The notes under the pieces: generated by a model | What the model saw: the letters and a program-made list of their open reading frames with translations, nothing else | Databases searched by the model: none | What the model was told of the DNA's origin: nothing | Assembly: GCA_028291305.1 (NCBI GenBank) | Contig: JAQGII010000460.1 | Location: 1 to 5,216 of the forward strand | Reading direction: 5' to 3' | Origin: Caulobacteraceae bacterium | GTDB taxonomy: Bacteria > Pseudomonadota > Alphaproteobacteria > Caulobacterales > Caulobacteraceae | DNA: 5,216 bases | Shown: positions 1 to 3,977 of the stretch, one piece after another | Layout of the letters: every line of letters starts with the position of its first letter | Numbering within the stretch: position 1 is the first letter of the stretch | Position numbers and translations under genes: made by a program

Positions 1-50
1 ATAAACAGGTATTCGCGCCGTCCGTCGTATTATCTTCCTGCCAGAACGGC

Positions 51-54
51 GGAG
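51..54 (+). promoter_or_regulatory. Ribosome binding site for the BTLCP lipoprotein start
   Basis: GGAG at 51-54 lies 9 nt before a GTG at 64. This GTG begins a frame that reads directly into a lipoprotein signal peptide (residues MKSFVLIT then a hydrophobic stretch ending LGAC). The site favours GTG 64 over the in-frame ATG codons at 88 and 97, which would leave too short a signal sequence. I saw no convincing promoter in the 50 bases before it. Confidence 0.6.
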
Positions 55-209
55 ACGGACGCTGTGAAATCTTTTGTTTTGATAACCATGATCTCGATGC
101 TTGGGCTCAGCCTGGGCGCCTGTAGCTCGATCCCGGAATCGACCGCCATGGTCGATGGCCCCTCGGCCCCGCCGCCCGCCGGCTGGGTCGGCTACTGCCT
201 GCGTCACAC

Positions 210-214
210 GGAGG
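210..214 (+). promoter_or_regulatory. Internal Shine-Dalgarno before ATG 222
   Basis: GGAGG at 210-214 lies 7 nt before ATG 222, the start of the open frame encoding the catalytic part of the peptidase. It sits inside the coding sequence of the N-terminal fragment, 18 nt before that fragment's TAA, so it could allow coupled re-initiation. It may also be a coincidence of the codons for Thr-Glu-Asp. Confidence 0.4.
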
Positions 215-221
215 ATTCCGG

Positions 222-752
222 ATGCCGGCGGTAATCCTGGATCAGGTCCACTGGGCGCAGCTGGAGCAGGTGCAGCTGAAGGTCGACGGCAAGGTCGTCT
301 ATCAGACCGACGAGCACCGTTTCGGCGTGGCCGACTATTGGGAGCCCGCCCGCAAGAAGGGCGACTGCGAGGACATGGCCCTGGCCAAGCGGGCCCGGCT
401 GATCGCCATGGGCTGGCCGGCCGACGACCTGCGCATCGCCGTGGCCGTCGACGAGCACGGCGATCTGCACGCGGTGCTCACCGTGGACGTGCTGTCGCCC
501 AAGGGAACTGCGGCCACCTATGTGATGGACAGCCGCTTCCTGCACGTGGAGCCGTGGAAGCGGCTCAGCGAGTACGGCTACACCTGGGTGGAGCGGGCCA
601 AGCCGGGCTCGGCCGAATGGAGCCGCCTGGACACGGCCGCGCGCCCCGCGGGCGAGACCGTCGCCACCGGCGCCCTGGCCGCGAGCGGCCCGACCGGCGC
701 CATGCTGGCCGGCCTCCCGCTCAGCTCACCAATGCGGGTGGAAAGTCAGTGA
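222..752 (+). CDS. Transglutaminase-like cysteine peptidase, BTLCP family, catalytic portion
   Basis: This 176-aa open frame carries the whole papain-like/transglutaminase-like core. The probable catalytic triad is Cys49 (in KKGDCEDMAL), His83 (in DLHAVLTV) and Asp103 (in YVMDSRF). A DYW motif lies at 38-40, and the PWKR...YGYTWV segment at 111-123 is typical of the C-terminal end of the domain. These are the hallmarks of the bacterial transglutaminase-like cysteine proteinase family (PF06035). The best-known relative, LapG, is a periplasmic protease that cleaves a surface adhesin, but most members are uncharacterised and no LapG-type partner is seen here. Residues 135-176 are a low-complexity Ala/Gly/Pro tail. 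If translated alone from ATG 222 the protein lacks an export signal and would stay in the cytoplasm, where it is unlikely to do its normal job. The natural N-terminus is probably the frameshifted lipoprotein segment starting at 64. The stop at 750-752 lies within the 3' end of the convergent gene. Confidence 0.8.
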   Translation: MPAVILDQVHWAQLEQVQLKVDGKVVYQTDEHRFGVADYWEPARKKGDCEDMALAKRARLIAMGWPADDLRIAVAVDEHGDLHAVLTVDVLSPKGTAATYVMDSRFLHVEPWKRLSEYGYTWVERAKPGSAEWSRLDTAARPAGETVATGALAASGPTGAMLAGLPLSSPMRVESQ

Positions 753-1646
753 CATCGCGGCCAGGGATTCGCTGAAGGAGTCGCTGGCGCCGTAGGGGGC
801 GTTGCGCACCTTGATGCCGCGGTGGACATAGCCCATCGAGGCCTCGAGGCCGCCCTTGCGCCAGCCGACGCCCACCTGGCCGTCGCCGACCAGGGCGCTG
901 GAGGCGTCCGTCGACCAGCCTGCCTGGCGCAGGGCGCCGTTGGCGTTCGCTGTCATGTTCAGGCCCACCGACTGGCCGCGGACGGCCGCGAACACATACC
1001 AGCGGCCCTGGTCGCCATAGACGGCCCCGTTCCTCACGCCCATCGCGTTCAAGCGGTCCTGGACCGCGGTCCTGATCGAGGAGAAGCGGAACATGGCCCC
1101 GGCCTCGGCGCTGTTGCCGCCGGTCGAGTCCAGGCCGAAGCCCGCGTGGGGCGAGACATTGAGGCCCACGCCGCCCGCCCGCACCAGCATGGCGTTGGGC
1201 CAGCCCCGGGTGAAGGTGAGGTCGACGGCGCCCGGCTCATAGGCCGCATCCGGGCGCAGGAGGGGCGCGCGCGAGACCTGGGCCACCGACAGCCGCACCG
1301 AATCCACCGCGCCGCCGCCCGCCGCATGGCTCATCTCGCTGCTGCGCCAGGCGATCAGGCCCTCGCCCGTGGCGGCGACGCGGCCGGTGGCGAGCGGCTG
1401 GCCGCTGAGGCCTTCGCCGAGGAAGGCCGGGGTGACGAACACTTCGCCGAACGCCGCCGCATCCCCGCCGCCCCGCGCGCGGATGGCGGGATCGGCGGAG
1501 GCCGGGCCGACGAACAGGGCGTCGGACAGGCTCTGGTCGGAGATGCCGGGCGAGGCGGAGGCGGTCGGACCACGGGCCACGGTCTGCGCCAGGACGCCCG
1601 TCGGCGCCAGGACCGCCAGTCCGATGGCCAAAGTCGCCAGGCGCAT
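726..1646 (-). CDS. LpxR-like (DUF2219) outer-membrane beta-barrel protein
   Basis: This 306-aa secreted protein has a clear signal peptide (MRLATLAIGLAVLAPTGVLA, cleavage expected after Ala20, before Gln21). The C-terminus (residues 289-306) has alternating hydrophobic residues and ends in Trp, as in outer-membrane barrels. Residues 138-300 follow the pattern of the LpxR/DUF2219 family: EPGAVDLTFTRGW, then VSPHAGFGLDSTGGNSAEAGAMFRF, then GRWYVFAAVRGQSVGLN, then a VGDGQVGVGW...GYVHRGIKV ending. LpxR removes the 3'-acyloxyacyl group of lipid A in the outer membrane. Here I do not find the N-terminal Asn-Asp motif and the Tyr-Thr-Asn-Gly-like segment of active LpxR. Instead, residues 21-110 are Ala/Gly-rich, so deacylase activity is doubtful. 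ATG 1646 is supported by GGAG (positions 1655-1658) 8 nt upstream. The gene follows nrdA in the same direction after 132 bp and probably has its own promoter. Its last 27 bp overlap the convergent peptidase gene. Confidence 0.75.
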   Translation of the reverse strand: MRLATLAIGLAVLAPTGVLAQTVARGPTASASPGISDQSLSDALFVGPASADPAIRARGGGDAAAFGEVFVTPAFLGEGLSGQPLATGRVAATGEGLIAWRSSEMSHAAGGGAVDSVRLSVAQVSRAPLLRPDAAYEPGAVDLTFTRGWPNAMLVRAGGVGLNVSPHAGFGLDSTGGNSAEAGAMFRFSSIRTAVQDRLNAMGVRNGAVYGDQGRWYVFAAVRGQSVGLNMTANANGALRQAGWSTDASSALVGDGQVGVGWRKGGLEASMGYVHRGIKVRNAPYGASDSFSESLAAMSLTFHPHW

Positions 1647-1725
1647 GCGCCCGTCTCCCCCGTCCTTCCCTCCCGTCCGGTCACGCCGACCGAAGCCACC
1701 CGGGAGAGAAACGACGTTCTCTGGA

Positions 1726-1750
1726 AACAGAAGCGTGGCTGTTTGGTTCC
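1726..1750 (-). promoter_or_regulatory. Possible ECF-sigma (EcfG/SigT-like) promoter
   Basis: The minus strand reads GGAAC (1746-1750), N16, TGTT (1726-1729). The alphaproteobacterial general-stress sigma factor (EcfG, called SigT in Caulobacter) recognises GGAAC-N16/17-CGTT, so this is one mismatch from consensus at an allowed spacing. Transcription would begin about 70-75 nt before the start codon of the outer-membrane protein gene. The motif is short and could occur by chance. Confidence 0.3.
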
Positions 1751-1769
1751 GGGAGGCGCAGCGCCCCGG
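1749..1769 (-). terminator. GC-rich hairpin just after nrdA, possible terminator
   Basis: A 21-base imperfect inverted repeat (CCGG and GCGC arms, 2-nt bulge, CAG-type loop) begins 9 nt after the nrdA stop codon. On the minus strand it is followed by AACCAAACAG and has no T-tract. It is therefore not a standard intrinsic terminator, though it could slow polymerase or protect the mRNA 3' end. On the plus strand it is followed by a short T-run (CTTTTTATT), but no plus-strand gene ends there. Confidence 0.3.
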
Positions 1770-1778
1770 CGAAGCTTT

Positions 1779-3647
1779 TTATTGGCAGGCCAGGCACTCG
1801 TCGTAGTCGGTGCGCGCGCCGCCGATCATGGGCGCGGCCGCCTCGACGATGTCGCTGCCGGCGTGGGCCGCCCGCTGCACCGACTTGGAGCGCAGGTAGT
1901 AGAGGGATTTGCAGCCCCGCTCCCAGGCGCTGAAGTGCAGCATGTGCAGGTCCCACTTGTCCACGTCGCCCGGCAGGAAGACGTTGAGCGACTGGGACTG
2001 GCAGATTTCCGGCGTGCGGTCGGCGGCCAGTTCGACGATCCAGCGCTGGTCCAGCTCGAAGGCGGTCTTGTAGATGTCCTTGTCGTCCTGGCTCAGGAAG
2101 TCCAGGTGCTGCACCGAACCCTCGTTCTCCAGGATGGTGTTCCAGACCTCCGGCGTGTTGTGGCCGGTCTCGTCCAGCAGGCGCTCCAGGTAGGGGTTCT
2201 TGACGGCGAACGAGCCCGACAGGGTCTTGTGCGTGTAGATGTTGGCCGGGATCGGCTCGATGCCGGCGCTGGTGCCGCCGCAGATGATCGAGATCGAGGC
2301 GGTCGGGGCGATCGCCAGCTTGTGGGTGAAGCGCTCCATCAGGCCGCGGTCCGCCGCGTCCGGGCAGGCGCCCTTCTCCTCGGCCAGCACGCGCGAGGCG
2401 CGGTCGGCCTCGCGGCGCAGGTGCTTGAACAGGCGCATGTTCCACGACTTGGCCAGGGCCGACTCGAAGGGCACGTTCTGGCTCTGCAGGAAGGAGTGGA
2501 AGCCCATCAGACCCAGGCCCACCGAGCGCTCGCGGCCGGCCGAATAGATGGCCGCCTTCATCGACGCCGGCGCGCGAGTGATGAAGTCCTGCAGCACGTT
2601 GTCGAGGAAGCGCATCACGTCTTCGATGAAGGTCGGATGGTCGCGCCATTCCAGGAACTTCTCGGCGTTGACCGACGACAGGCAGCAGACCGCGGTGCGG
2701 TCCTCGCCCAGGTGGTCCTTGCCGGTGTGCAGCATGATCTCCGAGCACAGGTTGGACTGGCGCACCTTCATGCCCAGCTCGCGCTGGTGCTGCGGCATGG
2801 CCCGGTTCACCGTGTCGGAGAAGATCAGGTAGGGCTCGCCGGTCTGCAGGCGGATCTCCAGGATCTTCTGCCACAGGGTGCGGGCGTCGACCGTCTTGAC
2901 CACCTCGTGGGTCTTGGGCGAGCGCAGCCCGAAGGAGCCGCCGTCGCGGACCGCCTCCATGAACTCGTCGGTGATCGACAGGCCGTGGTGCAGGTTCAGC
3001 GCCTTGCGGTTGAAGTCGCCCGACGGCTTGCGGATCTCGAGGAACTCCTCGATCTCCGGATGGTGGATGTCGAGGTAGACGGCGGCCGAGCCGCGGCGCA
3101 GCGAGCCCTGGCTGATGGCCAGGGTCAGCGAGTCCATCACGCGGATGAAGGGGATGATGCCGGAGGTCTGGCCCTGGCCCTTGACCTTCTCGCCGATGGA
3201 GCGGACCCCGCCCCAATAGGTGCCGATGCCGCCGCCGTTGGCCGCCAGGGCGACGTTCTCGTTCCACACGCCGACGATGCCGTCGAGGCTGTCGTTCACC
3301 GCGTTGAGGAAGCAGGAGATGGGCAGGCCGCGTTCGGCGCCGCCATTGGACAGGACCGGCGTGGCGGGCATGAACCACAGCTGCGAGATGTAGTCGTAGA
3401 TGCGCTGAGCATGCTCGGAATCGTCGGCGTAGGCCGTGGCCACGCGGGCGAACATGTCCTGGTAGGATTCGCCGGGCAGCAGATAGCGGTCTTCCAGGGT
3501 GGTCTTGCCGAAATCGGTCAGCACATCGTCGCGCGACCGGTCGACCTCGACCTTGCTGACCAGGCGCAGCTGCGGCTTTTCAGCCGCGCGAACCTGACCG
3601 TGCTCCTGGAGGGACTCGACCGTCTTTTTCGCTTCGCCGCCAACCAT
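1779..3647 (-). CDS. nrdA: Class I ribonucleoside-diphosphate reductase, alpha (catalytic) subunit NrdA
   Basis: This enzyme reduces ribonucleoside diphosphates to deoxyribonucleotides using a radical supplied by NrdB. In the 622-aa product I see the reductive pair Cys112 (LPISCFLN) and Cys321 (AVCCLSSVN), and the active-site triad Asn299, radical Cys301 and Glu303 (SNLCSEI). The radical-relay tyrosines are Tyr583-Tyr584 (SLYYLRS), and the C-terminal shuttle pair is Cys618/Cys621 (ECLACQ end). The VGLGLMGFHSF and APTASISIICGGTSAGIEP segments are typical barrel motifs. The chain is much shorter than E. coli NrdA (761 aa) because the N-terminal ATP-cone is absent: after about 40 variable residues it goes straight into the reductase N-terminal domain. 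I chose ATG 3647 because GAAGG lies 7 nt upstream. An in-frame ATG at 3830 would add 61 residues of unrelated sequence running through the NrdR boxes. No nrdB is adjacent. The leader suggests NrdR control and cell-cycle control. Confidence 0.97.
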   Translation of the reverse strand: MVGGEAKKTVESLQEHGQVRAAEKPQLRLVSKVEVDRSRDDVLTDFGKTTLEDRYLLPGESYQDMFARVATAYADDSEHAQRIYDYISQLWFMPATPVLSNGGAERGLPISCFLNAVNDSLDGIVGVWNENVALAANGGGIGTYWGGVRSIGEKVKGQGQTSGIIPFIRVMDSLTLAISQGSLRRGSAAVYLDIHHPEIEEFLEIRKPSGDFNRKALNLHHGLSITDEFMEAVRDGGSFGLRSPKTHEVVKTVDARTLWQKILEIRLQTGEPYLIFSDTVNRAMPQHQRELGMKVRQSNLCSEIMLHTGKDHLGEDRTAVCCLSSVNAEKFLEWRDHPTFIEDVMRFLDNVLQDFITRAPASMKAAIYSAGRERSVGLGLMGFHSFLQSQNVPFESALAKSWNMRLFKHLRREADRASRVLAEEKGACPDAADRGLMERFTHKLAIAPTASISIICGGTSAGIEPIPANIYTHKTLSGSFAVKNPYLERLLDETGHNTPEVWNTILENEGSVQHLDFLSQDDKDIYKTAFELDQRWIVELAADRTPEICQSQSLNVFLPGDVDKWDLHMLHFSAWERGCKSLYYLRSKSVQRAAHAGSDIVEAAAPMIGGARTDYDECLACQ

Positions 3648-3648
3648 T

Positions 3649-3662
3649 TTCGAACCTTCGAA
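3649..3662. repeat. Two TTCGAA palindromes at the nrdA ribosome binding site
   Basis: TTCGAA occurs at 3649-3654 and again at 3657-3662, separated by CC (GG on the nrdA strand). The nrdA Shine-Dalgarno GAAGG (3655-3659 on the minus strand) spans the join, 7 nt before ATG. The two copies can pair with each other or fold, so the repeat could affect translation. It may be accidental. Confidence 0.5.
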
Positions 3663-3697
3663 CCCTGCCCCGGCAGATTCGCGATTTACGAACCTAC

Positions 3698-3713
3698 CCC
3701 CTACATGTTGTGG
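3698..3713. promoter_or_regulatory. NrdR-box-like operator, proximal copy
   Basis: CCCCTACATGTTGTGG (plus strand) matches most positions of the NrdR-box consensus, written as ACAC-W-ATATAT-W-GTGT. Its centre lies between 3705 and 3706. NrdR is the zinc-ribbon/ATP-cone repressor of ribonucleotide reductase genes and usually binds two boxes about three helical turns apart. The second box here is exactly 31 bp upstream, so the pair is much stronger evidence than either alone. Confidence 0.6.
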
Positions 3714-3728
3714 GCGACGCCCCCGAAC

Positions 3729-3744
3729 ACCCGATATATGGGGA
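3729..3744. promoter_or_regulatory. NrdR-box-like operator, distal copy
   Basis: ACCCGATATATGGGGA (plus strand) has the ATATAT core flanked by C-rich and G-rich arms, as in NrdR boxes. Its centre lies between 3736 and 3737, 31 bp from the proximal copy. It overlaps the best -10-like sequence for nrdA (TATATC, 3733-3738 on the minus strand), where a bound repressor would block polymerase. Confidence 0.6.
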
Positions 3745-3766
3745 CACGGCTTGCCCAAACCGTCAA
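3733..3766 (-). promoter_or_regulatory. Tentative nrdA promoter
   Basis: On the minus strand CATATATC (3733-3740) matches the TANAWC part of the Caulobacter housekeeping -10 (GCTANAWC). A perfect -35 TTGACGG occurs at 3760-3766, but the gap is too long (19 nt versus the usual 10-14). TTGGGCA (3752-3758) has an allowed gap but is a poor -35. The promoter is therefore uncertain. Transcription would start near 3726, giving a leader of about 80 nt. Confidence 0.3.
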
Positions 3767-3798
3767 CGGGAAGATAGGGCTTGCCGGGGATTTTTTCG

Positions 3799-3813
3799 TT
3801 AAGAATCGGTTGA
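3799..3813. promoter_or_regulatory. CtrA-like binding site containing a GANTC methylation site
   Basis: TTAA-N7-TTGA at 3799-3813 is one mismatch from the full CtrA consensus TTAA-N7-TTAA. The spacer begins with GAATC (3803-3807), a CcrM target. CtrA is the cell-cycle master response regulator of Caulobacter-type bacteria. The site is about 150 bp upstream of the nrdA start codon and about 70-85 bp upstream of the tentative transcription start. Confidence 0.4.
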
Positions 3814-3911
3814 TAAGCCGCTCCGCCCAAGGACGGTTGTTAAGGCTTGCGCCGGGCCGGTCCGCAGGGGCCGCGCAGCGCCGCCGCAGGGCGAGTCGAA
3901 GCCCCGCGCAG

Positions 3912-3919
3912 TTAACCAT
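3912..3919 (+). promoter_or_regulatory. CtrA half-site TTAACCAT
   Basis: TTAACCAT matches the extended CtrA half-site exactly. No second half is at the right spacing, and it lies far (about 265 bp) from the nrdA start, so its role is uncertain. Confidence 0.25.
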
Positions 3920-3929
3920 GATCCGCTGC

Positions 3930-3962
3930 GGCCGGCGGCGCGGTTTTGTCGGTCGCCGGGCC
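3930..3962 (-). terminator. GC-rich hairpin downstream of the histidine kinase gene
   Basis: On the minus strand, GGCCCGGCG pairs with a downstream CGCCG-CC-GGCC (9 bp with a 2-nt bulge) around a 13-nt loop containing an A-run, beginning 12 nt past the kinase stop codon. It lacks a following T-tract, so it is only a candidate for transcription termination or an mRNA 3' end. Confidence 0.3.
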
Positions 3963-3968
3963 GAAAGG

Positions 3969-3977
3969 TGTGGATCA
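3969..3977 (-). promoter_or_regulatory. DnaA-box-like 9-mer
   Basis: The minus strand reads TGATCCACA, one mismatch from TTATCCACA. It is a form with G at position 2, like the weak DnaA sites described in Caulobacter. Its first three bases are the kinase stop codon. A poorer match (TTATCAACC, 3808-3816) overlaps the CtrA-like site. Confidence 0.25.

Larger units (their letters stand above)
64..752 (+). pseudogene. Frameshifted BTLCP-family transglutaminase-like cysteine peptidase lipoprotein
   Basis: Together, two frames encode one protein of about 229 residues. The first frame (64-234) starts at GTG 64 and gives a lipoprotein signal with lipobox LGAC (Cys20), a Pro-rich linker, then PPPAGWVGYC...DSGCRR before a TAA at 232-234. 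The rest of the family fold continues in another frame from about 231 (VILDQVHWAQLEQV...), carrying the DYW and GDCEDMAL motifs. An N-terminal PxGWxxYC segment followed by a W-x-x-L segment is the usual order in BTLCP (DUF920) proteins, so both parts belong to one ancestral gene. One base missing in the CGGCGG run at 226-231 would explain the break. No slippery heptamer is visible, so programmed frameshifting is unlikely. It is either a recent mutation or a sequence error. The full protein would be an exported, membrane-anchored peptidase or peptidase-like protein; the substrate is unknown. The 3' end overlaps the convergent gene by 27 bp. Confidence 0.75.
3648..3974. other. 327-bp regulatory intergenic region upstream of nrdA
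   Basis: No credible gene lies between the kinase stop and the nrdA start. A 72-aa minus-strand frame here (3701-3919) has no ribosome binding site and no recognisable domain. The region is visibly richer in A/T tracts than the flanking genes, especially 3785-3845, and contains the candidate regulatory sites listed separately. It also holds three GANTC sites (3676-3680, 3803-3807, 3893-3897), the target of the CcrM adenine methyltransferase in Caulobacter-type bacteria. About one would be expected by chance at this base composition. Confidence 0.7.

Noticed and set aside
226..234. Programmed -1 frameshift in the peptidase gene
   Set aside because: The CGG CGG TAA context is not a slippery heptamer and no stimulatory structure stands out. 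A mutation or sequence error is simpler.
101..775. 224-aa plus-strand open frame overlapping the peptidase gene
   Set aside because: It is Arg/Gly/Ala-rich shadow coding in another frame. The 222-752 frame carries the recognisable peptidase motifs.
1705..1722. AGAGAA/TTCTCT inverted repeat between nrdA and the outer-membrane protein gene
   Set aside because: The 6-bp arms around a 6-nt centre are not followed by a T-tract, and nothing links it to a known operator. It is too weak to call a terminator or binding site.
1681..3378. 565-aa minus-strand open frame inside nrdA
   Set aside because: It is an Arg/Pro/His-rich translation of the nrdA sequence in the wrong frame, with no domain of its own.
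3648..3830. 61-residue N-terminal extension of NrdA from ATG 3830
   Set aside because: The extension does not resemble an ATP-cone or any reductase segment and runs through the NrdR boxes. ATG 3647 has a well-placed GAAGG.
3861..3890. Repeated CCGCAGGG in the kinase-nrdA gap
   Set aside because: This is a direct, not inverted, repeat of two short GC-rich words. It is expected at this base composition and not a terminator or mobile-element end.
3701..3919. 72-aa minus-strand open frame in the nrdA leader region
   Set aside because: No ribosome binding site, no recognisable domain, and it overlaps the regulatory motifs. It is likely a chance frame.
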